This document shows positions 25,544 to 35,913 of a stretch of 64,000 nucleotides of DNA, piece by piece (the first letter of the stretch is position 1; each line of letters opens with the position of its first letter). Both the position numbers and the translations under genes were made by a program. Origin of the DNA: Paenibacillus ihumii (GTDB taxonomy: Bacteria; Bacillota; Bacilli; Paenibacillales; Paenibacillaceae); contig NZ_LN884299.1 in assembly GCF_001403875.1 (NCBI RefSeq), positions 2,790,117 to 2,854,116 on the forward strand. Reading direction: 5' to 3'. The notes beneath the pieces are model-generated. The model saw only the letters and a list, made by a program, of their open reading frames with translations. It ran no database searches and was not told the origin of the DNA.

Positions 25544-25599
25544 ATTTATTGCTCCTTCATGATGCGCAGCGCGTTAAGGTAGGCTGCAGCATTTTTTCT

Positions 25600-28500
25600 T
25601 TATCTGGTGGAATCTGCTTGAAGTACGTTCAGTAAGACCGCTACGGCTTCTGCTCGGGTTGCCTGCTCCATCGGGGCAAAGCGTTGATCGCTGCGTCCTT
25701 GAAGAAGCCCTTCACTTACGGCGGATGCGACCCAGCCTTGCGCCCATCCCGGAATTTCTCCAGCATCGGCGAAGGTCAGCCCGGCCTGCGATCCCTTGGC
25801 AAGCCCCCGTGCTTTAGCCGCCATCGTAGCAAGCTCCATGCGAGTGATCGCTTGATTTGGACGGAAGGTATTGTCGACATAGCCGGCAATGAATCCTTGA
25901 TGAACGCCCTTGGCTATATCCGATGCTGCCCACTTTGGAAGAAGGCCGGCATCCGTGAATGCAAGCTCGGCTTCTTTGCGCAGATTGAGTCCCCGTGCCA
26001 ATAAAGCGGTAAACTCGGCGCGTGTGACCGGCTTGTCGGGAGCGAACGTTCCATCCGCATAACCTTGAATCAAGCCTTGTTGCGCCGCATCCTCAATTTT
26101 GGCTTGAGCCCAGTGCCCTTGAATATCTCTGAAGATTGCGATGGCCGGATTCACCGGTTCGCCGATTTGGACAGACTTGCCAACGGCGATATCTTGCGCG
26201 CCAAGCTGGTGGTTAACAGCGGTCAGACTGTTCCAGCGAACCCCGGTGCTTCCGCTCTTCTTCACTTTAAATACTAAGCGGCCAATTGTAATATCGCCCT
26301 CTTCGCCGACAATATTCCCTATCATCGTATGAAGGAACGTGATCTCTCCGTTCTTCACGACCGGTGAAACGGAGAAGCCGCTCACCCCCGAAGCTGCCTC
26401 GGCTAATTCCAAGTATTCAGGATCAAAGCTCAATTTTATTTCGTAAGCATACAAATCCCGTACATTTGTCCCTGTCAAGGCCAGTTTAACGGTGTCCCCT
26501 TCCTTCCAGTTGCCCGAAGCTGCAGTAAGATGGAAAGATGTCGGGCCTTGGGCCGATACATGTCTAGGAATATCGTTCGGGCCAGCCACTTTGCGGGCGA
26601 TCGAGGCCAGATCGATCACGTCGATTTTGCCATCGCCGTTGGCGTCGAGCGCTTTGATTCGCTCCCACTCTGGACTAGTCTTGTCATGGCCGAGGAGCTT
26701 GACAAGCTGCTCTAGATCGCTAATCCTTGCACTATCCGTTTCACTTGAACTTGTACCAGACGTGCTGTTCGAGCTGCTGCTGTGCCCCGATCCGTAGTCC
26801 GGCTGCTGCGGCTGGCCGGGTTCCTCCGGTTCTCCCGGCTCTGATGGTTCCTCCGGTTCCCCAGGTTCTCCCGGTTCGGCAGGTTCTTGGATATCGGGCT
26901 GCAGCTTGTAACCGAAGGATGTCGATACCGCCTCCACTTCATCGCCGCGAGCGTCTCCGATCCGCGCCTTGATGATATCCATGTGACTCTCGGTCGCCTG
27001 CTCGACCTGGTTCGTATCGAAGCTCAGCTTGAGCAGATCCTGATTGCCTTGTATCGGCTGGCCTTCGCCGGCAAGAATGAGCCGCAGCTGCCCGGAATCA
27101 TTTCGGGTATCCAAAAGGGTTACTCCTTCCTGCAGCGATTCGGCAGAGACGAATGTCAGCATATTCGCGTCGTATTGCAGAGTCACGTCGTGTGCATACA
27201 TTTCCTTCATGGCCGACTTGATTCCGTAATGGACTGTCAGCGGCTTGCCGCCCGTCACTTGATCCGGTCCGCTAATTTCAACCGTCGGCTGCGTAATGGA
27301 GACGACAATACTTCGCGTATCCTCGACATTGCCCGCTTTGTCAATCGACCGGTATTCAATCGTATGAACACCCTCCTCTTGAATAGCCAGCTTGCCGTCT
27401 TGCACCGTTCTCCACTTGCCTCCGCCGATCCGGTATTCGGTACGAAGTACACCCCAGCCGTTAGGATTATCCTTGGCAGAGAAGCGAAGAACCACTTCTT
27501 TATAATGCTCTCCTTCTGTCTCGCCGCTTCCCTCTAGCTGAACCGTTGTCGCAGGAGCTTCCGTGTCTTTGAGGAGGATGTCCAGGTAAGCTTGGTACTT
27601 GCCGTCTTCGTTTTTGCGGCTGCGGATCTCCGCGTGCAAATCGCGGCCGACTTGCTGCAGGGATAAGCTTACTATTTTATTGCCCTGCAGTTTAGTTTGC
27701 ACGAATGGCGTTACATTGAACGTCCACCATTGATCCGGCGACGCCAGCGTCGTCAAATCGATTCGTTCGCCTGCGCCCGGTTTGTTCTTATAGGTGATCA
27801 TGTCTTCCTTCCAGCTATCGTCATGAACCTCGAATACGCCGATGTCGGATTGGGTTCCGTTGTTGTCTTTGGTTTGGCCGTAAACATGAAGCGTGGCCTG
27901 CTCGATTTCATCGGCAATGTCCGAAAGATCAAACTTCAGGAACACGCGGCGGTCGTAGTTCCCGCTTCCATTGCGGATGTTAAGGAAGCCTCTCGTTCCA
28001 AAGTTTGTATTCTCTTCGCTGCCGCCGTTCACGAACGTGTCTTCAGATACGTTAATGCGAAGTTTAGCCGTATCGTCGGGCTCAAGCGCGCCTTCTTCAG
28101 GAAGCTCCGTTTCCGCATCAGGGTCGACCTTCAGTTTAATGACATGGCTGCGGCCTTTCGTTCCTCCCGTGGCTATCTCCAATTGAACCGACGGAGATGT
28201 CCGCAAGACGGTTACGGCCGGATCCTTGGTTAATTCCTCAAGCGCCACCGCGGCAATATCCACCTTCACCTTGGATTGGGTCTGCGTAGGATCGGATACA
28301 GACACGGTCCATTCGTCGCCTTGCTCCTTCACCATTACCGAAGCAGGCTGATAAGCGCGCACGCGGCCCAATTCGCCCGGCTGCCAGAAGTTAATGCCCG
28401 TCAGGCCAAGCTTCGTATCTTCCACCGCCTGAACTTTTGCCGTATTGCTCAAGATGCGAATGTCCGGGTTCTCACTGTACGCTCTCGTCGCATCCGCCGA

Positions 28501-30507
28501 CAATGTCGGCAGCAGCACATAGGAATACGCAGCGTCCGCCGGCTTCGTGCCATGCTCTACAGCCAAGCTGACATAATTGCGCGTGATCGGATCGGCGGGA
28601 CCCGACACATTAATGTCTTTCCATGAACCGGTTCTCGCTTCGCGCAAAGCCCGAATATCGGAGCTCTCCGGAAAATAGTAGCCGATATCGGCTCCGTCCG
28701 CCGTACCCGCCAGATGCGCCCAGTTCACCGCCTTCAGTTCATCGGACCAGCCCAGCTGGCTTGGCATTACTTGACCGTTTACGGTCAATGGATTAGTGCC
28801 GGCCGGATTAATCATCCGATTTTCCACAATCGTCTCAACCTGTCTTCCATCTGTCCGTTCGTCAGGTGTTGTAATGCCCGCTCCCAGCGCGACGATTTCA
28901 TTGTCAAACATAAACCACGACTTCTTCCCGGTCAGCTTGCTTCCGGGCGGAGCCAGGTCCATCCCGGCGACACCGTACAAGCTGTCCATAGACGAGCCGC
29001 CGACCCAGGTCTTCCCGGTCGTCTTGATCATCGGGCGCTCCACGCCGTCGGACGTCGTACCCGGCATCCGGTGGGCATCTACCGTCGGCCAGAACGCATC
29101 GCGAAATTGTCCCGAATCCCGATTATATAAATACGTCATTCCGTCACCGGTATACCAGCCTCTGGTATGCTCGCCGTTCATTCCCCCCTCAAAGTTGGCA
29201 ATGCGGGAGGAGGACATGCTAATGCCAAAGGTATAGCCAGGCCGCGAGTGAACGATCCGGTCCATGGCGGAAAATGGACGGTGCGCAATCAAGTCTCCGC
29301 GGGGCACGATCGAGGTATCGCTCATCAGCTTTTTAAATAATACAATGTCTCGAATTTGCATGCCTTCGTACATATTCGGCATCGTTTTATCGGAAATGAC
29401 CCAATCCTTAACCATGCTCTTATAGTAGGCAGCCTGTTCTGGAGGAGCGTATTGCGCCAAACGCAGAATCGTCCATACGGCCCCCCGGGTGTTGTTATTG
29501 TAGCGGGAGACTGCTCTGCCGCTAACCATCTCCATAATGTGACCGCTATAAATAACCGGCTCGAATGAATGAGTAATCCAATCCCACACATGATGGAAAT
29601 TCGGGTCTTCGATCGGCCACGGAGAACCGCTCAAGACGGTCAGCAGCTTTGAAATATCCCCTAGTAGAACGCTGCCGTAGCTGCCGGTATACGCAATATT
29701 ATTATGCTGGATGAAAGAACCATCCTCATAGAAGCCGTCCCCGTTAGTTACATACGGGAAGACGGAGCCGATTGCATCGCGCGCTTGCGTGATTTTTGCC
29801 TCGTCCTGTCCGAGTACACCGCGCAGCAGAACTGCCAGTGATTTATCCAGCAGGTTGGCCCCCGTCTCCTTCAAGCCCGGAGCGCCAATCAATCTCTTGC
29901 TTGGATCCGGAACAAACCGGTCGATCGTCCGGGTATATCCTGCGATCTGTTCTGGACTGAGATGATCGTACATCAGCGTAACGATATCGGCTAGCGAGAG
30001 CGGCGAGCCGATCTCCCACTCCCACCAATTGCCGTAATTGCTTCTTGTTTCATTGAAACGGTGCTCGTACATCCAATCCAGGCCTGCAATAATATCATTC
30101 TTTAGTTCCTCGTTCTGATACAACGCTGTGCCGGGAGTTGCGAAGGCAATCGCCATATCCTTCAGACGGTTGTACGATAAGGTGATATGGTTCGGGGCGG
30201 TCGTACTGTTATAATCCGCCCACAGATAGGTTCGGTCTGCCGCTTTATTGAGTGTATCCCATACCCCCGTTTTACTGTCATTCGTTACCTTGCGTGCATT
30301 CGCCTCGACCGCATTGCAGATGTCCGCATCATTCAGGTCGATTTGCGTCCCGCCCGTCAAATAGTCAAACCATCTTATCCGCAGCGCATCGAATTCATTC
30401 GTCTGCTGCTTCACCGCCGCCGCAGCCGGGGCTGCTGGAAAAGACGCTATAATTAGCGAAAAGATCAGCAGTGAAAGGACATAAAATTTGAAGCCGTACT
30501 TGTTCAC
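25600..30507 (-). CDS. PL8 polysaccharide lyase with cohesin, dockerin and SLH domains
   Basis: This giant 1635-aa secreted lyase starts at GTG 30507 (AAGGGGTG upstream) with a signal peptide ending APAAAAV. A PL8 alpha-toroid and beta-sandwich fill about residues 35-800. Catalytic candidates lie in DGSFIQHNNIAYTGSYG (His, Tyr) and SRYNNNTRG (Arg), with the Asn at NNTRG or GNWW nearby. Next come a DNRLRE-like domain (about 850-1000), an Ig-like domain, two cohesin-like domains (about 1100-1220 and 1350-1460) around an EP-rich linker and a dockerin-type calcium loop DANGDGKIDVIDL. Three SLH repeats end the protein (about 1457-1635). It should sit on the cell wall. PL8 substrates include hyaluronan, chondroitin and xanthan; the exact one is unknown. 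It follows the paralogous lyase by 113 bases. Confidence 0.92.
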   Translation of the reverse strand: MNKYGFKFYVLSLLIFSLIIASFPAAPAAAAVKQQTNEFDALRIRWFDYLTGGTQIDLNDADICNAVEANARKVTNDSKTGVWDTLNKAADRTYLWADYNSTTAPNHITLSYNRLKDMAIAFATPGTALYQNEELKNDIIAGLDWMYEHRFNETRSNYGNWWEWEIGSPLSLADIVTLMYDHLSPEQIAGYTRTIDRFVPDPSKRLIGAPGLKETGANLLDKSLAVLLRGVLGQDEAKITQARDAIGSVFPYVTNGDGFYEDGSFIQHNNIAYTGSYGSVLLGDISKLLTVLSGSPWPIEDPNFHHVWDWITHSFEPVIYSGHIMEMVSGRAVSRYNNNTRGAVWTILRLAQYAPPEQAAYYKSMVKDWVISDKTMPNMYEGMQIRDIVLFKKLMSDTSIVPRGDLIAHRPFSAMDRIVHSRPGYTFGISMSSSRIANFEGGMNGEHTRGWYTGDGMTYLYNRDSGQFRDAFWPTVDAHRMPGTTSDGVERPMIKTTGKTWVGGSSMDSLYGVAGMDLAPPGSKLTGKKSWFMFDNEIVALGAGITTPDERTDGRQVETIVENRMINPAGTNPLTVNGQVMPSQLGWSDELKAVNWAHLAGTADGADIGYYFPESSDIRALREARTGSWKDINVSGPADPITRNYVSLAVEHGTKPADAAYSYVLLPTLSADATRAYSENPDIRILSNTAKVQAVEDTKLGLTGINFWQPGELGRVRAYQPASVMVKEQGDEWTVSVSDPTQTQSKVKVDIAAVALEELTKDPAVTVLRTSPSVQLEIATGGTKGRSHVIKLKVDPDAETELPEEGALEPDDTAKLRINVSEDTFVNGGSEENTNFGTRGFLNIRNGSGNYDRRVFLKFDLSDIADEIEQATLHVYGQTKDNNGTQSDIGVFEVHDDSWKEDMITYKNKPGAGERIDLTTLASPDQWWTFNVTPFVQTKLQGNKIVSLSLQQVGRDLHAEIRSRKNEDGKYQAYLDILLKDTEAPATTVQLEGSGETEGEHYKEVVLRFSAKDNPNGWGVLRTEYRIGGGKWRTVQDGKLAIQEEGVHTIEYRSIDKAGNVEDTRSIVVSITQPTVEISGPDQVTGGKPLTVHYGIKSAMKEMYAHDVTLQYDANMLTFVSAESLQEGVTLLDTRNDSGQLRLILAGEGQPIQGNQDLLKLSFDTNQVEQATESHMDIIKARIGDARGDEVEAVSTSFGYKLQPDIQEPAEPGEPGEPEEPSEPGEPEEPGQPQQPDYGSGHSSSSNSTSGTSSSETDSARISDLEQLVKLLGHDKTSPEWERIKALDANGDGKIDVIDLASIARKVAGPNDIPRHVSAQGPTSFHLTAASGNWKEGDTVKLALTGTNVRDLYAYEIKLSFDPEYLELAEAASGVSGFSVSPVVKNGEITFLHTMIGNIVGEEGDITIGRLVFKVKKSGSTGVRWNSLTAVNHQLGAQDIAVGKSVQIGEPVNPAIAIFRDIQGHWAQAKIEDAAQQGLIQGYADGTFAPDKPVTRAEFTALLARGLNLRKEAELAFTDAGLLPKWAASDIAKGVHQGFIAGYVDNTFRPNQAITRMELATMAAKARGLAKGSQAGLTFADAGEIPGWAQGWVASAVSEGLLQGRSDQRFAPMEQATRAEAVAVLLNVLQADSTR

Positions 30508-30620
30508 GATGTAGTAACACCCCTTCCAACAATTTGCGAGAGGGACCGGTTGCCAGTCCCCTTCGCTCATACAATCAGTCGCTTAAAATGTGTTAAGGTC
30601 TGAATAGAAGCCATATTGTC

Positions 30621-33600
30621 TTACTCGGCGGTCATGAATTCGGCAAACCATTTCAAATCCTCCGCATCGATGATGCCGTTGCCGTTGATGTCGGCAGCCA
30701 TGACCGCATCCCAACCAGGGCTGCCGGCCGTCTTGCCGAAATGGGCGGCGGCCATCGCCAAATCACCAACTCCAACGTGGCCGTCCCCGTTCAGATCGCC
30801 AGCGGTATCCGTTAGCGTAATGTGAATAACGCAGGTTGCCGTAAAAGCGCCGTCCTCGGTCGTGACCATCACTTGAGCGCGGCCCGGCTTCAAAGCGGTT
30901 ATGGTCGCTTGGCGGCCGTCCGATTTCAACTCTGCGATATCTCCGCGATCAATGGTCCACGCTACATTGCCATTCGTCGCGTTCTCCGGAATCATCCATG
31001 CCTCGAGATTCAGGCTATCGCCAACGATAAGAGCCGCCCGCTCTTTGCTTAACTGGACCCCTGCAGCCGGTACAGCTGGCTTCAACGTTATTTCCAAATA
31101 AGATTTGTAAATTCCGCCTTCGTTTTCCTTACTTCTAACTTCCACCGTCAAATCGGTTTCGCCCTGCAGCGCGATGCTCAATTGCTTATCGGGATCGGCA
31201 GCCATCCTTGCCTGGGCATAAGCGGTAAGGTCAAATTGGCGCCATCGATTCTCACTGTCAAATGATACCTTGTCGATCAAGCTTCCAACTTGAGGCATAT
31301 TGCTCCAGGTAAGCGTGCTTTCCTTCCAAGCATTGCTCTCTACCTCATAAGCCCCAACGGTCTCCGTTACACCGCGAGAGTCATTCTTTTTACCGTACAC
31401 ATGCAGGTTCACCGACTCAATATCCCCTGAAATATGGCTTAAATCGTATTTCAGGAATGTTCTGCGCTGGTAGTCGTTTACGCCGTTCTTCACATTGAGA
31501 TAGCCGACGCCGCCGAAGTTCTGACCCGCTTTGCTGCCAGCATTGACATAAGCGTCTTCAGTCACATATACAGTAACCTTCTCCTCTTGGCCAGGTTCCG
31601 GGTTCGCAGGATCTTCCATTTCCGGCGTCTGGCTCGGATCGTATTGGAATTGAATCGTATGGGTTGTGCCAATAGCGCCCTTCGTATTAATTTCTAGCTT
31701 CAGATAAGGCGATGTTTGTACTACGTTGACAGAAGGGTCTTTCGTGATTTCCTTCAACACCGCCTTGCCAAGGTCAACCGTCACTTTCTCTTGCTTCTGC
31801 GTCGGATCGGAAACAGCGATGGTCAATTGATCGCCCTGTTCCTTGACCATGATCGAAGAAGGCTGATAGGCCCTTACAAATTCTGAACGATCCGCTTCCC
31901 AGAAGTTAAATGCGGTAATGCCAAGCTTCTTCTCTTGTACGGCATGCACTTTGCTTGTCCGGCTCAAAATTTCAATATCGGCATGCTGGCTGTATTGCTC
32001 GGTCGCAGCCGTATCCTTGTTCGGCAGCAATACGTAAGCGTAAGACCCTCTCTGCGGCGCTGTCCCGTGATCAAATGCCAAGCTGAGATAATTTCTCGTG
32101 ATCGGATCGGACGAGCCGCCGCCATTGATCTCTCCCCATGAGCCCGTTCTGGCTTCGCGTTTCCCCGTGATATCGGCTTTGTCCGGGAAATAATATCCGA
32201 TGTCGGAACCGGCGACATTGCCCTCCAAGTGGGCCCAGCCGATCCCTTTCATCGGCTCCTCCCATCCAAGCGCATCGGGTTTCACCTGACCATCCACCGT
32301 TAGCTTATTCGTGCCGCTGTCCGTCAATTGGCGGTTCTCGACAATTGTTTCTACTTTACGGTTGTCTGTGCTTGCAATGTCCGAGCCTAATGCCACAATC
32401 TCATCATCGAACATAAACCATGATTTCTTGCCCTGCAGTTTGCTGCCGGTGCTTTTATCGAGTGCAAAATTCATCCCTGCCGCGCCATACCGTCCGTCGA
32501 TGACCGAGCCGCCGACCCAGGTTTTCGAATTGTAATAAGAGGCCCAATCTTTCGGAGCCGGTGCGTAACCGTCTGTTGTCGTTCCCGGCAAGCGGTACAT
32601 ATCCACCGTCGGCCAGTATTGGTTGCTGTATTGGCTCAAGTCGTTATTGTACAAGGCGGTCATGCCGATCCCGGTGTACCAGCCCTTCCGGTTCTCGTTG
32701 TTGCCGAATTCAAAAGCCGAAATGCGGTCAGAGAACATACTGAGCCCGAAGCCGAATCCCGGACGCAGGTGAACGACCCGATCCATCGCGGCGAAATTCT
32801 GGTGCTTCACCAGTTCTCCGCGCGGCTGGATCGCAGTATCGCCCATGATTGCCTTGATCAAATTCATTTCATAGATCGGCATATTTTCGTAATAGTTCGG
32901 GAACGTCGTATCGGAGAATACCCATTCCTTAATCATGCTCTTGATCCTGGAGGCTTTCTCTGCCGGGGCTCCCTCAGCTAAGCGCGCCAGCGTGCGAATG
33001 ATTGCCCGGCCCGTTAAATGATCGGAGTCCTGCTGACGCGAGATGCTGCGCCCCTTCACCATGTCCATCATGGCGCCTTTGTAAATCAAGGCCTCGAACG
33101 AATCATCCACCCATTTGTATACATTTCCCGCGCTTGGATCGTCCAGCTCCCATGGCGAGGCATTGAACAAATACATTAAATCCGCCATACGTCCGACCAG
33201 CACGGCGCCGTATGCTCCGGTATAAGCAATATTGGAATGCTGGATCAAAGAGCCGTCTTCATAGATTCCATCGCCGCTCCTCGCATATTGGAATTCCCTG
33301 GACATCGCATTCCGGCCTTGTTCGATCTTCGCGCCGTTCTTGCCGACAACGCCGCGGAGCACAACGACTAGCGCTTTATCAAGCAGGTTTGCACCTGTTT
33401 CCGTGACATTCGCGTTCTGCACTCTTTTCGTCGGATCTGGAACGAATCTGTCAATGACCTTCAAATATTTATCTACTTGCTCTGCGGGCATATCTTCATA
33501 CATCAGCACGAGAATGTCCATCAGCGCTTGCGGCGTTCCGATCTCCCAATCCCACCAGTTCGGGACGCTGTTCTTGCTCGGGTTATATTGGTAGGTGTGC

Positions 33601-34826
33601 ATCCATTCCAAAGCCGCAAGGATGTCGTCACGCAGAGCCTCATCATGATACACAGCGGTGCCCTTGGTTGAATAGGCAAGCGCCATATCTCTGATCATCC
33701 CGTACGCTTTCGTAATTCGAGCCGTATCGGCATTGCTCTTATCGATCACATCCTCCCATAGCGCATTAGCATCCGGCAGGATGTTCATCCGGTCCCAGAT
33801 TCCTGTGCCTTCAGCATGGGATACTTTATCCGATAATGACTGAATATAAGCAGCAACATCCGGATCGGACGAATCCATGGATGCTCCGCCGATGAGTTTG
33901 TCATACCACTTCAACCTTAGCTCGTCATAGCCGGTCCGCGTTGCGGCAGACTCCACCGTTACGTAAGATTGGGCGCTAACAAGACCGTCCGGCGTCGATA
34001 CGGTAATGACAGCGGTTCCAAAATCAAGCGCCGTCACGGTTCCGTCTTCCACCAACACAATCGCCGAATCGGAAGAGCTCCATACGACAGGTTGATCCGA
34101 TGTATTTTCCGGCATATAGACCGTAGTTAATGCTGCGGTTTCGCCTTTTTCCAAGGAAAGCATCTTCGGTTCCAAAGACAGTCCGGTAATCCCCTTGCGC
34201 GGTTTAAGCATCACATCGTCAAACCAAACGGTTCCCGACCCCGTCTCAAAAAACGGTTCGATCCGGACATATTTCGCTTCGGCCGGAGCGGACAACACCG
34301 CTTCTTTCAGCGTCCAGTCGTTGGTCCCATCCAATTTAGCGGTCGAAGGGCCGTCCCCGACTTTTTCGTTCCGCGTGCTGCCGTCCAGACCTGCAATGCT
34401 TTTATAGAAATTCGTTCTTACAAATACACCGCCGCTTGATACAACATCAGCCGTTTTGATCCGGGCGCTGAATTCATATGTATCTCCGCCGGTAATCGGT
34501 ACATCCAGGCTAAGACCTGTCCGGTCATCAGCGCTCAGATGCTCGATCTGTACCGAGTAGGCTCCGGAATAATAAACGGCGTCGCTCACGGATAGTCTGC
34601 CTTGTCCCTTGGCCAGCCACGCGCCCCAGCCTTGCGGCTCTATTCCATCTACCCAGGATGGGTTCCCCGTTAAACCTACAAGCTCAAATCCCCCATTAGG
34701 AACGAGATTATCTCCCGTATCGCTCGCTTTCGCCATGCTCGTCGACCAAGTCGGAAACACCGGCAGCAAATTCAACGTCATACAAAAAACCAAGACTACG
34801 GATATTCGTTTGTATAGCGCTTTCAC
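30621..34826 (-). CDS. PL8 polysaccharide lyase with CBM, Ig-like domains and dockerin
   Basis: This 1401-aa secreted lyase starts at GTG 34826 with GGAGGAAG six bases upstream and a signal peptide MKALYKRISVVLVFCMTLNL. A CBM-like domain (about 40-205) is followed by a BIG2 Ig-like domain (about 215-285). The PL8 module (about 300-1000) has IQHSNIAYTGAYG (His, Tyr). A DNRLRE-like domain (about 1060-1200), a second BIG2 and a C-terminal dockerin (DLNGDGHVGVGDL and DINGNGIIDAEDL, two calcium loops) end the protein. It is paralogous to the downstream lyase but lacks SLH repeats. The dockerin could bind a cohesin of the neighbour. It probably shares one transcript with it. A cre box is at 34849. 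Confidence 0.92.
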   Translation of the reverse strand: MKALYKRISVVLVFCMTLNLLPVFPTWSTSMAKASDTGDNLVPNGGFELVGLTGNPSWVDGIEPQGWGAWLAKGQGRLSVSDAVYYSGAYSVQIEHLSADDRTGLSLDVPITGGDTYEFSARIKTADVVSSGGVFVRTNFYKSIAGLDGSTRNEKVGDGPSTAKLDGTNDWTLKEAVLSAPAEAKYVRIEPFFETGSGTVWFDDVMLKPRKGITGLSLEPKMLSLEKGETAALTTVYMPENTSDQPVVWSSSDSAIVLVEDGTVTALDFGTAVITVSTPDGLVSAQSYVTVESAATRTGYDELRLKWYDKLIGGASMDSSDPDVAAYIQSLSDKVSHAEGTGIWDRMNILPDANALWEDVIDKSNADTARITKAYGMIRDMALAYSTKGTAVYHDEALRDDILAALEWMHTYQYNPSKNSVPNWWDWEIGTPQALMDILVLMYEDMPAEQVDKYLKVIDRFVPDPTKRVQNANVTETGANLLDKALVVVLRGVVGKNGAKIEQGRNAMSREFQYARSGDGIYEDGSLIQHSNIAYTGAYGAVLVGRMADLMYLFNASPWELDDPSAGNVYKWVDDSFEALIYKGAMMDMVKGRSISRQQDSDHLTGRAIIRTLARLAEGAPAEKASRIKSMIKEWVFSDTTFPNYYENMPIYEMNLIKAIMGDTAIQPRGELVKHQNFAAMDRVVHLRPGFGFGLSMFSDRISAFEFGNNENRKGWYTGIGMTALYNNDLSQYSNQYWPTVDMYRLPGTTTDGYAPAPKDWASYYNSKTWVGGSVIDGRYGAAGMNFALDKSTGSKLQGKKSWFMFDDEIVALGSDIASTDNRKVETIVENRQLTDSGTNKLTVDGQVKPDALGWEEPMKGIGWAHLEGNVAGSDIGYYFPDKADITGKREARTGSWGEINGGGSSDPITRNYLSLAFDHGTAPQRGSYAYVLLPNKDTAATEQYSQHADIEILSRTSKVHAVQEKKLGITAFNFWEADRSEFVRAYQPSSIMVKEQGDQLTIAVSDPTQKQEKVTVDLGKAVLKEITKDPSVNVVQTSPYLKLEINTKGAIGTTHTIQFQYDPSQTPEMEDPANPEPGQEEKVTVYVTEDAYVNAGSKAGQNFGGVGYLNVKNGVNDYQRRTFLKYDLSHISGDIESVNLHVYGKKNDSRGVTETVGAYEVESNAWKESTLTWSNMPQVGSLIDKVSFDSENRWRQFDLTAYAQARMAADPDKQLSIALQGETDLTVEVRSKENEGGIYKSYLEITLKPAVPAAGVQLSKERAALIVGDSLNLEAWMIPENATNGNVAWTIDRGDIAELKSDGRQATITALKPGRAQVMVTTEDGAFTATCVIHITLTDTAGDLNGDGHVGVGDLAMAAAHFGKTAGSPGWDAVMAADINGNGIIDAEDLKWFAEFMTAE

Positions 34827-34848
34827 AAAACTTCCTCCTCCCAGCTGT

Positions 34849-34862
34849 TGAAATCGCTTTCT
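34849..34862 (+). promoter_or_regulatory. cre-like box upstream of the PL8 genes
   Basis: TGAAATCGCTTTCT fits TGNAANCGNWNNCW with W = T. It is 23 bases upstream of the GTG start. It may act as a roadblock or at the promoter. Confidence 0.5.
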
Positions 34863-35231
34863 GCATTCCTTTCCATCATAAAACGGAGGGTGGAGGTTAG
34901 AGCAGGGTCAATTTTTGCCTTCCGGTGAATAATTTTGACTTCTATTATAGAAATACAGGCAGGGAGCTTGGATTGTAGGAATGTACCCCCAGTGTTTTTA
35001 CAGAACCATTTCAATAAAATAGCAAGCCCATGTCCATCGCATGAGCTTGCTGCTTTAAGAAAATGATCTATAAAATCACACGGATTTCTTGATTGTTTGT
35101 ATTCGTTGCTTAATCGTATGGATTTATTCAAATGCAAATAAATATGTCTTGTAGCCGGCATAAGTATTAATCCAGCTATCGTTTTATTTCCCCAATACTC
35201 AAGCAGCCAACTATTGAACGAGCATTCCAAT
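34863..35231. other. Intergenic region before the PL8 operon
   Basis: This region of about 370 bases holds the putative PL8 promoter area (a TATAAT-like TATAATAG on the minus strand at about 34938) but no convincing -35. A minus-strand frame (35230-34823) without an RBS contains weak histidine-kinase-like wording (GHGLAI, KNTGGTF). It could be a decayed remnant, but I cannot support it as a gene. Confidence 0.3.
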
Positions 35232-35885
35232 TTACCACTTCAAATCGTCCCTGGTTACCGATTCGAGTCGATGTCTTGCGGAAGCTGGTTCCCGACGCTC
35301 TCCCGCTTGGTTCTTATGATGGCTGGGGATGGATTGGCCTTGTTCCTTTTTATCTGGAGGAGGTTGCTTCTTATCGATGATTTGTTTTATTGCAAATAAT
35401 ATAAAAACAAGAACTAGCATTATAAATGCATTTATTAAGTTAAAAAGATATAACGATCTAATATAATGAAGTGGCGCAATAATACCTATGCTGTCCCAAG
35501 TAAGCGCATATTGTGGCTTTCCCAGAATAGTGCCTATGACATAATCCATTAATTGTTCTTGTGGTTCTTCGGTTCTTTGGTAAGCAATTGCAACCCATAA
35601 AAAGCTAAATAATGAATAGAAAAAATTTAACAATGCAAGTCCAGCAATAGCTTTGTTGAGTACACGATGCTTTTTAACTAGTAGAATTAAGCAAATCATA
35701 AATCCTAATAAATTGACTACCATAAATAAAACTTTTGTTAACTGAAAAGCCGTCCCTAAATGAGGATATCTTGCTTCCATTCCACTTTTCAATACATCAA
35801 AAAAACTTCCAATAAAGAAAACACCTATTACTAATAAAATGAAAAAAGCCATGACTTGCGAAATGATTTTTAGTTTCGGTTTCAT
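35232..35885 (-). CDS. Hypothetical four-helix membrane protein
   Basis: This 217-aa protein has four hydrophobic helices (for example MAFFILLVIGVFFIGSFF, VLFMVVNLLGFMICLILL, LLNFFYSLFSFLWVAIA, LINAFIMLVLVFILFAI) and a basic, proline-rich cytoplasmic tail (KKQPPPDKKEQGQ). The family is not recognised. It lies 28 bases after the flavin-oxidase-like gene, on the same strand, and may be co-transcribed with it. Confidence 0.65.
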   Translation of the reverse strand: MKPKLKIISQVMAFFILLVIGVFFIGSFFDVLKSGMEARYPHLGTAFQLTKVLFMVVNLLGFMICLILLVKKHRVLNKAIAGLALLNFFYSLFSFLWVAIAYQRTEEPQEQLMDYVIGTILGKPQYALTWDSIGIIAPLHYIRSLYLFNLINAFIMLVLVFILFAIKQIIDKKQPPPDKKEQGQSIPSHHKNQAGERREPASARHRLESVTRDDLKW

Positions 35886-35913
35886 GAAAATTCCCCAATC
35901 AAGTTGATGTAAT

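Noticed and set aside
34823..35230. Minus-strand frame with weak histidine-kinase-like wording upstream of the PL8 gene
   Set aside because: It has no RBS, starts at TTG, ends across the lyase start and has no conserved H-box. It is too weak to call a gene.
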